Origin: SSSZ01 sp035345935
GTDB lineage: Bacteria; Pseudomonadota; Gammaproteobacteria; Burkholderiales; Rhodocyclaceae
Direction: 5' to 3'
Length of the DNA stretch: 39,344 nucleotides
NCBI GenBank assembly: GCA_035345935.1
Contig: DAORDK010000019.1
Coordinates: forward strand, 1-39,344
The notes beneath the pieces were generated by a model that saw nothing but the letters and a program-made list of their open reading frames with translations, searched no databases and was not told the origin of the DNA. Below, in pieces: positions 23,067-33,520 of the stretch. Both the position numbers and the translations under genes were made by a program. Positions within the stretch are counted from its first letter, which is position 1. Every line of letters starts with the position of its first letter.

Positions 23067-23411
23067 CTTGGCGGCTGGCGCCGGCTTCCGCCCCCGCAAT
23101 GCGGCGGCGAAGCCGAGGCGGGCCAGCGCCAGAAGGTCGCCGCGGTCGTCCAGGGCTTCGGCCGGGACGGCGTGGTAGGCGATGGTGACGGTCTTGCCCT
23201 GGCGCTGGTAGTGGAAGGGAGCCATCTCCCGCTTCTCGTATTCTCCGCGGTTTTCGGCGTCGGCCTTGACGTAGAGGGTGTCGTCGGCGATGAGGGCGAA
23301 CATGAGGCCGTCCAGATAGAGGCCGTAGCCGCCGAACATGCGCTTGGCCCGCACGACCCCCATCGGTTCCAGCCATTCGACGACGGTGTCGGCGAACTCC
23401 CGGCTGGCCAT
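23013..23411 (-). CDS. TfoX/Sxy N-terminal domain protein
   Basis: This encodes 132 residues. The TfoX_N domain (about 5-100) is recognised by KRMFGGYGLYLDGLMFALIA and DTLYVKAD. The tail from about 108 is Lys/Ala/Pro-rich. In gammaproteobacteria TfoX/Sxy activates competence genes with CRP, but stand-alone N-terminal-domain proteins of this size have no proven role. It begins 2 bp after the ruvB stop and is probably the last gene of the ruvC-ruvA-permease-ruvB operon. Its tail codons lie antisense to the PEP-CTERM sorting-signal codons. Confidence 0.88.
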   Translation of the reverse strand: MASREFADTVVEWLEPMGVVRAKRMFGGYGLYLDGLMFALIADDTLYVKADAENRGEYEKREMAPFHYQRQGKTVTIAYHAVPAEALDDRGDLLALARLGFAAALRGRKPAPAAKLPTTPHPARSKQAKSAQ

Positions 23412-23413
23412 GG

Positions 23414-24465
<1,052 letters not shown>

Positions 24466-24469
<4 letters not shown>

Positions 24470-25521
24470 GGTCTTGCTTCTTCCCGGGTCCAGGCGACGA
24501 TCATCGCATGACCGAGGGCGAGCAGCACGGGTCCGAGGAAAATGCCGATGAAGCCGAAGACCATCACCCCACCCAGGACGCCGAGGGCGATCAGGGCGAT
24601 GGAAATCCCCGCACCCCGGGAAATAAGGATGGGTTTGACGAAATTGTCGATGCTGCTGATGACCAACACGCCCCAGGCCACCATGAAGATGGCCCAGCCG
24701 GTCTGGCCGGAATCGTAGAGCCACCAGGCGGCCCCTCCCCACAGGAGTACCGGACCGGCCGGGACCAGGGAGAGGAAGAAGGTGGCGAAACCCAGGAGTA
24801 GCGCGGCAGGCACGCCCGCGATGAGAAAGCCGATCAGGGCCACGGCGCCTTGCGCAGCCGCCGTGCCCACGAGGCCGAGCATGACGCCGATCACCGTGCC
24901 GCGGGCGAGATCCAGCATCTTCTCGCCCAGCTCTCCGCCCAGCTTGCGGGCGGAAACAATCAGGGCACGTCCCACCGCATCGCCGTCACGGTAGAGAAAG
25001 AACAGGATGAACAGGACCAGAATCAGTTGCAGGAGCCCGTTGGCGACGAGCCCGCCGAGGGAAAGCGCAAGTTTTCGGGTCGGTTCGACGAGCGGTTTGA
25101 GGAGCCGGTTGAGTTCTTCGCGGCTCCCGGCGGCGCGCCGCCAGGCTTCGTCCAGGTCGCCTCCGAAGAGCGGAATCTTGGCGAGGATGGCCGGCGGCTC
25201 GGCCGGTAGCCCCTGCTCGAAATAGGGCTTGCTCTTGGTGACCAGGCCCTCGACCCCGTCGATGAGTCCCCCGGAGAGGAAGATCATGGGCAGGAGCATG
25301 ACCAGGATCAGAAGGAGGGTCATCAAGGTCGCGGCGCGGCCGCTCCGGCCTTGGGCGAGCGGCAGAATCCTGCCGGCGTAGAACGACCAGGTGCACACCC
25401 AGAGGACGAAGGCGAACAGCACCGCACCGATGAATGGCCAGAGGACGGCAAAACAACCGGCGATGAGAAAGCCGATCAGGGCGATGCGGGCGAGGTAGGT
25501 CGGGGTGGTGTCCAGCGCCAT
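24466..25521 (-). CDS. AI-2E family transporter (PerM/YdiK type)
   Basis: This encodes 351 residues with about eight membrane segments and the family's C-terminal features: SLVPAGPVLLWGGAAWWL, DNFVKPILIS and GLVG/GVLGGVMVFGFIGIFLGP. Proteins of this family have been linked to quorum-signal export and to ion or drug transport; substrates are mostly unproven. It starts 1 bp before the ruvA stop region and overlaps ruvB by 4 nt, so it is embedded in the ruv operon. Nothing in the sequence links its function to DNA repair. Confidence 0.88.
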
Positions 25522-25522
25522 G

Positions 25523-26101
25523 TCAAACCTTGGAGAGGAGCTTGAGCGCCTGGCGGATGCCGTCCGCGGTGCCGATGCCCGCCGGCAGTTGCTTCATCGC
25601 TCCGGACGCCTCGCGCTCGTTGTAGCCCAGGGCAATGAGGGCGTTGAGAATGTCCTGGGCGCTGTCGCCGGCGATGGGCGGCGCAGAAGAAGCGGTGGCG
25701 TCGGCAAGCTTGCCCTTGAGCTCCAGCAGCAGACGCTCGGCGGTCTTCTTGCCGATGCCGGGGATTTTGGTCAGCCTTCCCACTTCCTGGCGGGCGACCG
25801 CCGCTGCCAGATCGGCCACCGAGAGGCCGGACAGGACCGAAAGCGCCGTGCGGGCTCCGATGCCGGAAATCTTGAGCAGTTGGCGGAAAGCGTAGCGCTC
25901 CGATTCGCTCAGGAAGCCATAGAGGAAATGGCCGTCCTCCCGCACCGCAAAGTGGGTGAGCAGCGTGAGCTTTTCTCCGGTACCGGGGAGGTTGTAGAAG
26001 GTGCTCATGGGGACGTCCAGTTCGTAGCCGACGCCGTGGACGTCGAGCACGATCTGGGGCGGGTTCTTTTCGGCCAGCAGGCCGGTGAGGCGTCCGATCA
26101 T
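25523..26101 (-). CDS. ruvA: Holliday junction DNA helicase subunit RuvA
   Basis: RuvA binds the four-way junction and recruits RuvB. The 192 residues match the family. The N-terminal OB fold (about 1-62) has MIGRLTGLLAEK and GVGYELDVPMSTF. Two helix-hairpin-helix motifs follow (ISGIGARTALSVLSGLS and IPGIGKKTAERLLLELKG). The RuvB-binding C-terminal domain (about 142-192) contains ALGYNEREA. It starts 4 bp after the ruvC stop. Confidence 0.97.
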   Translation of the reverse strand: MIGRLTGLLAEKNPPQIVLDVHGVGYELDVPMSTFYNLPGTGEKLTLLTHFAVREDGHFLYGFLSESERYAFRQLLKISGIGARTALSVLSGLSVADLAAAVARQEVGRLTKIPGIGKKTAERLLLELKGKLADATASSAPPIAGDSAQDILNALIALGYNEREASGAMKQLPAGIGTADGIRQALKLLSKV

Positions 26102-26105
26102 CCCG

Positions 26106-26639
26106 TTATCCTATCAGGCGGCCGCCGCGCACGCGATAACCCGCCGTGGCGAGGCCTCCCAGCCCTTGCCCGCCGTGGGCGTGGCAGATGGCGCAGGCCA
26201 GGGCGTCGGCGGCGTCCGCCGTCGGAGCCCCGGGTAGGGAAAGGAGCCGGACCACCATGTGCTGCACCTGCTCCTTGGCGGCCTTGCCCTGGCCGACGAC
26301 GGCCTGCTTGACCTGAAGCGCCGTATATTCCGCCACCGGCAGGCCGGCATGGACCAGGGCCGAAAGGGCGGCCCCACGGGCCTGGCCGAGGAGCAGAGTC
26401 GATTGGGGATTTACGTTGACGAACACCTTCTCCACCGCCGCCTGGTTTGGGGAGTAAGTGCACACCACTTCGCTGATGCCCAGAAACAGGGTTTTGATGC
26501 GTTCGGGCAGGGAGTCGGATTCCTTCGACTTGATGCAGCCGCTGGCGACGAAGATCAACTGGTTGCCCTGTTTCTCGATGACGCCAAAACCGGTCACCCG
26601 CAGTCCCGGATCGATGCCGAGGATGCGCGTCGTCGTCAC
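26106..26639 (-). CDS. ruvC: Holliday junction resolvase RuvC
   Basis: RuvC cuts Holliday junctions symmetrically. A GTG start at 26639 gives 177 residues, in line with E. coli RuvC (173). The fold starts immediately with RILGIDPGL. The acidic active site is seen as Asp10, Glu70 (in AAVEKVFV) and the Asp pair in TADAADALA near 142-145. There is no Shine-Dalgarno sequence. The GTG overlaps the stop of a 51-codon ORF as GTGA, so translation may depend on coupling to it. The long open frame extending to 27647 is shadow sequence. Confidence 0.96.
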   Translation of the reverse strand: MTTTRILGIDPGLRVTGFGVIEKQGNQLIFVASGCIKSKESDSLPERIKTLFLGISEVVCTYSPNQAAVEKVFVNVNPQSTLLLGQARGAALSALVHAGLPVAEYTALQVKQAVVGQGKAAKEQVQHMVVRLLSLPGAPTADAADALACAICHAHGGQGLGGLATAGYRVRGGRLIG

Positions 26640-26791
26640 CGGTAGCCGTCGGTGAGGTCGAGGAGGCGTAAGCCCACACTGACCGGGGGAGTGCCGCCGG
26701 TGGCCCAGCCGAGGATGGGGGATGACGCAAGGAATGCTGCGTGCAGCAGGGGGTTCATGTCGTCGGGAAGTCCTACGCCCAGGGTAAGCAT
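26636..26791 (-). CDS. Possible 51-aa leader ORF coupled to ruvC
   Basis: The ORF starts at ATG 26791, 8 nt after AAGG, and ends in a GTGA overlap with ruvC; a second in-frame ATG is at 26758. The product is hydrophobic and Gly/Pro-rich in its middle (HAAFLASSPILGWATGG) and ends with RLLDLTDGYR. No family is recognised. Its position, ribosome binding site and exact overlap suggest it is translated and may set ruvC expression. It could also be chance sequence in a 188-bp gap. Confidence 0.35.
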   Translation of the reverse strand: MLTLGVGLPDDMNPLLHAAFLASSPILGWATGGTPPVSVGLRLLDLTDGYR

Positions 26792-26827
26792 ACGGGAACC
26801 TTGATTTTGCCGCGGATTGATGACTCG

Positions 26828-27682
26828 CTAACGGGGTCGCCCAACCAGGTATACGCCGCCCACGGCCAGGATCATACCCGCGGTGGCCGCCAGCGACAGG
26901 CTCTCGCCGAAAACGGCCCAGGCGATCAGGGCCGTGGTGGGCGGAGTCAGGTAGAAGAGACTGGCCACATTCACGGCGCTGCCGCTGCGAATGAGCAGAT
27001 TGAGGAGGCTGATGGCGCCGAGGGAGAGGACCAGGACCAACCAGGCGAGGGCGAAGGCGAAGGAGCCCGTCCATTCGATCCGGAAGTCCTCGAATCCGGC
27101 CACGGCCAAAGCGGTCACCGCGGCGGTCGGCACGAACTGGATGACGGAGCCGGTGCGGAGGTCGAAGCGCGCGCAGAAGCGCTTCTGGTACAGGGTGCCG
27201 GCGGTGATGCCGAACAGCGCCACCAGGGCGGGGGTGAGCATGGAGCCCAGCGCTTCGCCGCCTCTGAAGGAACCCGAGACCACCAGAGCGACGCCGACGA
27301 AGCCCAGGGCCAGGCCACTCCACTGCCGGCCGCTCACCCGTTCCCCCAGAAAGCCTCCCGCGCCAAGCGCCGTCAGCAGGGGTTGCATTCCGACGACCAA
27401 GGCGGTGACGCCGGCCGGCAGGCCATGACCGATGGCGACGAAGACGCCGCCCAGGTAGACGGCATGGACCAGGATGCCGGAGACGCCGATATGCAGCCAC
27501 TGGCGCCGCTCCCGCGGCCAGGGGGCACGGGTGGCGAGGGCGATGACGGTCATCAGGGCGATGACGATGAGGTAGCGGACAAGGAGGAAGGAGAGGGGTT
27601 CGGCGTAGGGCAGGCCGAACTTGGCACCGATGAAGCCGGTGCTCCACAGGAAGACGAAGAGGAAGGGGTAGAGACTCTGCAT
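26828..27682 (-). CDS. EamA/DMT-family transporter
   Basis: This encodes 284 residues with about ten membrane helices in two EamA repeats; FLWSTGFIGAKFGLPYAEPL and FLGERVSGRQWSGLALGFVGV are typical. It is an inner-membrane exporter or permease of small metabolites with unknown substrate. The ATG at 27682 follows directly on the T-tract of the yebC terminator, so it has no Shine-Dalgarno sequence and its expression probably needs read-through or a promoter inside yebC. An internal start would remove the first helix, so this start is kept. It separates yebC from ruvC, which are often adjacent. Confidence 0.9.
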   Translation of the reverse strand: MQSLYPFLFVFLWSTGFIGAKFGLPYAEPLSFLLVRYLIVIALMTVIALATRAPWPRERRQWLHIGVSGILVHAVYLGGVFVAIGHGLPAGVTALVVGMQPLLTALGAGGFLGERVSGRQWSGLALGFVGVALVVSGSFRGGEALGSMLTPALVALFGITAGTLYQKRFCARFDLRTGSVIQFVPTAAVTALAVAGFEDFRIEWTGSFAFALAWLVLVLSLGAISLLNLLIRSGSAVNVASLFYLTPPTTALIAWAVFGESLSLAATAGMILAVGGVYLVGRPR

Positions 27683-27683
27683 G

Positions 27684-27710
27684 AAAAAGGCGGCGCCGGC
27701 GCGCCGCCTT
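27684..27710 (-). terminator. Strong rho-independent terminator after yebC
   Basis: A perfect 10-bp stem (AAGGCGGCGC/GCGCCGCCTT) with a 4-nt loop is followed on the minus strand by TTTTT. The T-tract ends 1 nt before the ATG of the EamA gene. Confidence 0.85.
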
Positions 27711-27728
27711 GAGAGGAGCGCCGTGCGT

Positions 27729-28454
27729 TCAGTCGGCCATGACGGCGGTGGTGTAGATCTCCTGCACGTCGTCCAGACCTTCCAGGGCGTCGAGGAGCTT
27801 CTGCATCCTGACCGCGTCGTCGCCGGTCAGTTCGCTTTCGCCTTCGGGCTTCATGGTGACCTCGGCGAATTCCGGCTTGAAGCCGGCCGCCTCGAGGGTA
27901 TCCTTGACGGCGATGAAGTCGGCAGGGCCGGTGATCACTTCGATGGAGCCATCGTCATTGGTATTGACGTCCTCGGCGCCGGCTTCGATGGCGGCGTCCA
28001 TGAGGGCCGCCTCGTCGGTGCCGGGGGCGAAGAGCATCTGGCCGCAGTGCTTGAACTGGAAGGCCACGCAGCCGTCGGTGCCCATGTTGCCGCCGTACTT
28101 GGTAAAGGCGTGGCGGACTTCGGCCACGGTGCGGACCTTGTTGTCGGTGAGGCAGTCGACCATGATCGCCGCCCCGCCCATGCCGTAGCCCTCGTAGCGG
28201 ATTTCGACGTAATCGACGCCTTCCAACTCGCCGGTGCCCTTCTTGATGGCGGTGTCGATCTTGTCCTTGGGCATGTTGATGGCTTTGGCCTTGTCCACCG
28301 CAACCCGCAGCCGGGGATTGAAGCCCGGGTCGCCGCCGCCCATCTTGGCTGCGACGGTGATTTCCTTGGCGATCTTCGAGAAGGCGGCGCCGCGCTTCTC
28401 GTCCTGGCGGCCCTTACGGTGCTGGATATTGGCCCATTTGGAGTGTCCGGCCAT
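27729..28454 (-). CDS. yebC: YebC/PmpR family regulatory or translation factor
   Basis: This encodes 241 residues beginning AGHSKWANIQHRKGRQD, the family signature. DUF28 markers follow: AKEITVAAKMGGGDP, INMPKDKIDTAIKKG, EGYGMGGAAIMV and DLVQEIYT-like DVQEIYTTA at the end. The family was described as transcriptional regulators, and some members act on ribosomes stalled at proline stretches. That role would fit the PK-rich TolA encoded nearby, though the link is speculative. A TAAAAT about 30 nt before the ATG may be its -10. A short GGCC stem plus seven T residues lies between the RDD stop and this gene. A strong terminator follows. Confidence 0.96.
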   Translation of the reverse strand: MAGHSKWANIQHRKGRQDEKRGAAFSKIAKEITVAAKMGGGDPGFNPRLRVAVDKAKAINMPKDKIDTAIKKGTGELEGVDYVEIRYEGYGMGGAAIMVDCLTDNKVRTVAEVRHAFTKYGGNMGTDGCVAFQFKHCGQMLFAPGTDEAALMDAAIEAGAEDVNTNDDGSIEVITGPADFIAVKDTLEAAGFKPEFAEVTMKPEGESELTGDDAVRMQKLLDALEGLDDVQEIYTTAVMAD

Positions 28455-28504
28455 GGTGCGATTCCCAAAAAAACGGCCATTTTAACCGGCCCAGGCTGCG
28501 ACGG

Positions 28505-29191
28505 CTAAGCGCCCAAAAGGAAATTGCCTATGCGCAGCAGGCGGCTGCGTGCCTGCTCCGGCGTGAGTCCGGCGACCAGGGGGCCAGGGAGCGCCGCCAA
28601 TTCGAGAGCCCGCTCGTCGGTCAATTGGCCGCAACGGTGATGATATTCGACCAGTGCTTGCTGTTCCTCGGGGGCGAGAGTTATGGGCGGAGGCTCGCTG
28701 CCGCCATTTCGCTCCGATGGGGCATGGTGTTTTTCGCGCCGGTCGGCATGGACGACGACCGTCCCGGCGGCGAGGTCGCCCAGGCGCTTGCCTTCGGAAT
28801 TGAGCAGGCTGGCGATATACCCGGCGCCGTAGAGGATGGGCAGAAAGTCGACGAAGCGTACGGTATTTCGGATGAAGGACCCGCTCCAGCCGATTGGACG
28901 ACCGTCGTCATGGAGGACGACGAGATCGCAGGCCTTCTTCCCCGGCGTCTGCCCGCCCTGGTAAACCTCGAAGAGAATGGGATAGAACCATTCGATGACA
29001 AAGGTTCCGACGAGAAAGAAGCCCAACCCCAGGCTCCCGGCGTAGCCGGAGATCATGCCAAGAGCTATCCAGCCGATCAGGCGGAGCAGGAAATCGAAGA
29101 GCCAGGCGCGCGCTCGCGTGATCGGCCCGGCGATACGCAGTTCCAGTTCGCAGCCCTCGGGCGTCGCGACGCGGTGCAAGGTGTCGAGCAT
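28505..29191 (-). CDS. RDD-family membrane protein
   Basis: ATG 29191 is chosen because the upstream extension is not coding-like; it gives 228 residues. RARAWLFDFLLRLI and PGKKACDLVVLHDDGRPI are typical of the RDD family, with about three or four membrane helices (about 30-150). A soluble C-terminal extension (about 165-228) is Pro/Glu-rich and then helical. RDD proteins have been linked to ion or osmolyte movement, but here the context matters more: it is the last gene of the MoxR cluster. Confidence 0.85.
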   Translation of the reverse strand: MLDTLHRVATPEGCELELRIAGPITRARAWLFDFLLRLIGWIALGMISGYAGSLGLGFFLVGTFVIEWFYPILFEVYQGGQTPGKKACDLVVLHDDGRPIGWSGSFIRNTVRFVDFLPILYGAGYIASLLNSEGKRLGDLAAGTVVVHADRREKHHAPSERNGGSEPPPITLAPEEQQALVEYHHRCGQLTDERALELAALPGPLVAGLTPEQARSRLLRIGNFLLGA

Positions 29192-29220
29192 CGCTTGGCT
29201 TCCGGTCTGGCCTTTTCGCT

Positions 29221-29994
29221 TCAGGAACGGGTGAACAGGCTCTTGTAGCTGGCGTAAATCGACGCCTGGGTCACCGGAATGAGGATGAACCACCCGAGGC
29301 CGACGGGCAGCGTGGCCAGTACGGCGAGCACCAGAAAGGCGAGGCCATAGACCAGAAAGGGCATGAAGTTCTTCAGACAGGCTGAGAAACTGGATTTCAG
29401 GGCGTCGAACGGGCCTTGACGGTGAAAAAGAACCAAGGCCGGGGCATACCAGACGGCCATGGCCAGAGGCAGGACAAGCACCGCTACCAACAGCCCGACG
29501 ACCAATGGGAGCAGGCCCGCCGTCATGGAGGTCTTTCCGAGCAGTACGCCCGATCCGAATCCGATGGCACCAGCGATCACCATCACCACCAGGGCCACCG
29601 CGACGAGTCCAACCAGGTAGATCAGTCCGACCATGATCAAGCTGCCGGCCTGATTGGAAAAGCCCGCGAAGAGGTGCCCGAAACGCAGTTCTTCACCCTC
29701 TTCCAGGGCCTTGCAGCCGAGCATGAAGCCGCCGGTGAAGACGGGAATCACGAGGTTGAGGACGATGCCGAGAAGGGGAATGCTGCCCAGGATCAGGAAG
29801 ATCACGACGAAAACCAGGGTAATCAAGATCCACATGCCCGGCGCCTGGCGAAAAAGGTCCCAGCCCTGGCTCAGCCAGTTCATGCCTTCTCTCGCTTCAA
29901 GGCGCAGCCCCTCGGGAACGAAGTCGCCTCCTTCGGGAAAGGGATCGGCGACGCGGGACACGGGCGCCTGGTAGGGATTGCTGTTTTCATTCAT
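29221..29994 (-). CDS. BPSS1780-family membrane protein
   Basis: This encodes 257 residues with a soluble N-terminus (NSNPYQAPVSRVADP) and about six membrane segments from residue 50 onward. The WLSQGWDLFRQAPGMWILI entry and the late FSACLKNFMPFLVYGLAF match the BPSS1780 family of unknown function, often found next to RDD proteins in betaproteobacteria. It lies 21 bp downstream of the DUF58 gene and 29 bp upstream of the RDD gene, in one operon. No active site is visible. Confidence 0.8.
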   Translation of the reverse strand: MNENSNPYQAPVSRVADPFPEGGDFVPEGLRLEAREGMNWLSQGWDLFRQAPGMWILITLVFVVIFLILGSIPLLGIVLNLVIPVFTGGFMLGCKALEEGEELRFGHLFAGFSNQAGSLIMVGLIYLVGLVAVALVVMVIAGAIGFGSGVLLGKTSMTAGLLPLVVGLLVAVLVLPLAMAVWYAPALVLFHRQGPFDALKSSFSACLKNFMPFLVYGLAFLVLAVLATLPVGLGWFILIPVTQASIYASYKSLFTRS

Positions 29995-30015
29995 GGCGAG
30001 ACTCCTCAGGGAAAT

Positions 30016-31338
30016 TCACAGGGATCCGGAACGCTTGCGTTCCCAGTAATGGTTGATCAGGGTAATTGGCATGGCGTCGGGACTCACGTCGAGCAGGGGG
30101 ATGCCGCCGTGGCGCAGGTGGGCCGCTTGTCGCTGACGATCCGCGGAAACCTGGAGGGCGGCAGCCCGGGTGAGGGCCGAATCGAAATCGGCGACCGGCG
30201 CCTCGAGCAGGTCGTCCAGGATGGATTCCCGCAGATTGGCGATGGTGACGGCGTGCCGGCGGGCGAGCAGGGCCGCCGCCGGCTGGAGCGTGTCGGCATC
30301 CTCGTCCCGGAGGTTGGTGAGCACGATGACCAGGGCTCTTTTCCCCAGGCGGCGCAACAGGTGCTGGCTGGCGAGCAGATAATCGGGAGCCTGGTGGGTG
30401 GGCTGCAGATCATAGACTGCGTTGAGGAGGCGATTGACCGTGGCGACCGATTTGCGCGGCGGAATGTAGCGCGGACTGGCGTGGCCAAAGGTCAGCAGGC
30501 CCACGGCGTCGCCTTGGTTGAGGGCCACGTAGGCCAGGAGCAGGAGCGCGTTCAGGGTGTGGTCGAAGTGGGAAAGGTCGCCGTCCTTGGTTCCCATGCG
30601 GCTGCCGCAATCGAGAAGAAAGACCACCTGCTGGTCGCGCTGGTCCTGGAATTCGCGCGATATCAGCTTTCCGAGGCGGGCGCTGGCCTTCCAATCGATC
30701 TGGCGGGGCGAATCTTCGCGGCGGTAGTCGCGCAATTGATGGAATTCCATGCCTTCGCCCCGGCGGCGTCGGTTGAGAATTCCCCATTGGGAAAGCCGGT
30801 GATCGGTCGCCAGCAGGGTGTAATGGGCAATGCGGGCAAAATCGGGGAAGATTCGGGCAGTGTCGGCCACCGGCAGGGTTTCGGGCGTAGACCAGAGCCC
30901 CAGGGGGGAGCGGACACGCAGGTCGATGGCGGAAAACGTTTCGGCACCGCGGGTCGTGAGGTGAAGTCGGTACGAGGTTTCCATCCATTGCCCCGCAGCG
31001 AGATCAAAGAAGAGGGGCAGTCCAGACGTACGGAAGGTTGCCGGGTGGCGATCCCGCAACCATCCGGCGACCGGGCCGGACGCGGAGAGCTTGAGGCCGA
31101 TCGTCTGCCAGGAGCCGACGGGCAGGGTCCGGGCCAGTTTGCGGGTGACCGTCAGCCGCCCCCGGCGGCGCCTTCCCGCATAGCCATCGGCGACCGCGAG
31201 GGCGAGCGCCGCCGCTCCCCAGGCCTGCCAGCCGGGCAATGCTTTTGGCCAGGGAACGGCGGCAATGCCGAGCAGAAGCCAAAGCGCCAGTAGCCACAGC
31301 AAACGGGTTTCCGGGATGGGCAGGGACGACGTGGTCAT
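30016..31338 (-). CDS. DUF58 protein of the MoxR cluster
   Basis: ATG 31338 yields 440 residues; the frame upstream is non-coding. Two membrane helices (about 12-27 and 34-50) precede a beta-rich segment. The DUF58 signature RDYRREDSPRQIDWKASAR lies near the middle. The C-terminal half is a von Willebrand A-like fold with VVFLLDCGSRMGTKDGD in the place of the metal site (DxSxS). Here it reads DCGSR, which keeps Asp and one Ser. DUF58 proteins are the usual partners of MoxR ATPases and may act as their adaptors at the membrane. It follows the MoxR gene by 25 bp. Confidence 0.9.
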   Translation of the reverse strand: MTTSSLPIPETRLLWLLALWLLLGIAAVPWPKALPGWQAWGAAALALAVADGYAGRRRRGRLTVTRKLARTLPVGSWQTIGLKLSASGPVAGWLRDRHPATFRTSGLPLFFDLAAGQWMETSYRLHLTTRGAETFSAIDLRVRSPLGLWSTPETLPVADTARIFPDFARIAHYTLLATDHRLSQWGILNRRRRGEGMEFHQLRDYRREDSPRQIDWKASARLGKLISREFQDQRDQQVVFLLDCGSRMGTKDGDLSHFDHTLNALLLLAYVALNQGDAVGLLTFGHASPRYIPPRKSVATVNRLLNAVYDLQPTHQAPDYLLASQHLLRRLGKRALVIVLTNLRDEDADTLQPAAALLARRHAVTIANLRESILDDLLEAPVADFDSALTRAAALQVSADRQRQAAHLRHGGIPLLDVSPDAMPITLINHYWERKRSGSL

Positions 31339-31363
31339 GGCTGGCCGGGAAGGGTGACGACCG

Positions 31364-32350
<987 letters not shown>

Positions 32351-32359
32351 GATGGGCTT

Positions 32360-33520
32360 TCAGAGGCTGCGTTCCAGGTTCTTCAAGGTGCGCAGGGCCT
32401 GGGTAAAGGAATGGGGAGTCGGTGCAGCGTGGTGAAGGGCGGCAGCGATCGAAGCGAGGGAACGGCCGCTGATTTCCGCCAGCGCCGCGACCTTCTGTTC
32501 CGAAGGCAGGGCGGCGAGATGGGGATGGCGTCGCGCCAAGCGACTGTTGAAGGATTCGCGGGCGACGCTGAGCCAGGTCTCCAGCCCGCCGCAGCGCCAG
32601 ATATAACGGCCGATGGCACGCAGATGCTCGCCCAGTTCCCGGCGTGCGGGATCGGGTTCCGGGCGGACCGGCCCGAAGCGGGGTGCGAGTCGCCATAACC
32701 AGAAAATGAGCAGCACAAGGCCGCTGACGACTGCGGGCGCGGCCGATTCGATCAGCCAATGCCAGAGCGAAGGGATCGCGAGGCGGGTCAGCAGAAAAAC
32801 CGGTCGGTTACGGTCGGGTTGATAAGTTTCCAGCAGGGTCCATAGGAGTTCCGCATGGTCCGCTTTGCCAATGAGCGGATTGATGAAGAGCCCGTTCAAA
32901 TCGCTGAAAACGGTGACCTGGCCCTGACCGTAGGCGTAATGCAATACCTGCATCGGGTGGTCGGCGGCGCCCGCCGACCAGACGGGACTCGTCTTTCCGG
33001 GGGCCAGATCGCTGTGCTGGAAGGCAATTTTCAAGGGGCGCACGTTTCCCGGCACCTGCACGGATACCCAGGCCGGTGGCTTCGGTGGCGGGGAACGCGC
33101 GCCCCCGGAGGATGCAGTCTTGACTTCTTCCTTGCACCTGCAATCGATGTCGAAACGATCCAGAAAGGGATCGCGTCGGCCTCGGGATTCCGGTGCGGTC
33201 ACCACATAGCCGCCGCGCTCCACCCAGGCGAGGAGATTCTCCACCCGCTGCGGCGTCATCGCCCCCCGCCTGCCGCTATCGAGCACGAGTACGCCGGGAG
33301 GGAGGTGGTCCAACTGTGTCGGGTCCTGAATGCGCTGGGTTTTGCGGCCCATGGCGTCGAGAAACTTTTCCAGGGCGAGAAAACGATTGCGGCGCGCTTC
33401 CCGGCTCGGGGGCTCCCAGGAATCCACGACGACCTGGTCGAAATTGGCGAGAAACCAGGCCGCGCCGATCACAATCAGACCCGCGAGTGCCAGACCGCTC
33501 CAGATCAGGCGCCGGCTCAG
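32360..33520 (-). CDS. DUF4350 membrane protein, probable CTG start
   Basis: There is no ATG near the N-terminus; the first in-frame Met would delete the first membrane helix. A CTG at 33518-33520 overlaps the DUF4129 stop as CTGA, with GGAG 7 nt upstream, giving 386 residues. A TTG at 33559 and a GTG at 33568 are alternatives without a clear ribosome binding site. Membrane helix 1 is at about 5-27 (LIWSGLALAGLIVIGAAWFL) and a second is near 275-295. Between them is a periplasmic DUF4350 domain (GVLVLDSGRRGAMT, VERGGYVVTAPES). A helical cytoplasmic tail follows. The function is unknown; it is a conserved member of MoxR clusters. Confidence 0.82.
   Translation of the reverse strand: MSRRLIWSGLALAGLIVIGAAWFLANFDQVVVDSWEPPSREARRNRFLALEKFLDAMGRKTQRIQDPTQLDHLPPGVLVLDSGRRGAMTPQRVENLLAWVERGGYVVTAPESRGRRDPFLDRFDIDCRCKEEVKTASSGGARSPPPKPPAWVSVQVPGNVRPLKIAFQHSDLAPGKTSPVWSAGAADHPMQVLHYAYGQGQVTVFSDLNGLFINPLIGKADHAELLWTLLETYQPDRNRPVFLLTRLAIPSLWHWLIESAAPAVVSGLVLLIFWLWRLAPRFGPVRPEPDPARRELGEHLRAIGRYIWRCGGLETWLSVARESFNSRLARRHPHLAALPSEQKVAALAEISGRSLASIAAALHHAAPTPHSFTQALRTLKNLERSL

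Noticed and set aside
29416..31293. 625-codon plus-strand ORF
   Set aside because: It lies antisense to the BPSS1780 and DUF58 genes, has no ribosome binding site, and the minus-strand products have clear family motifs.
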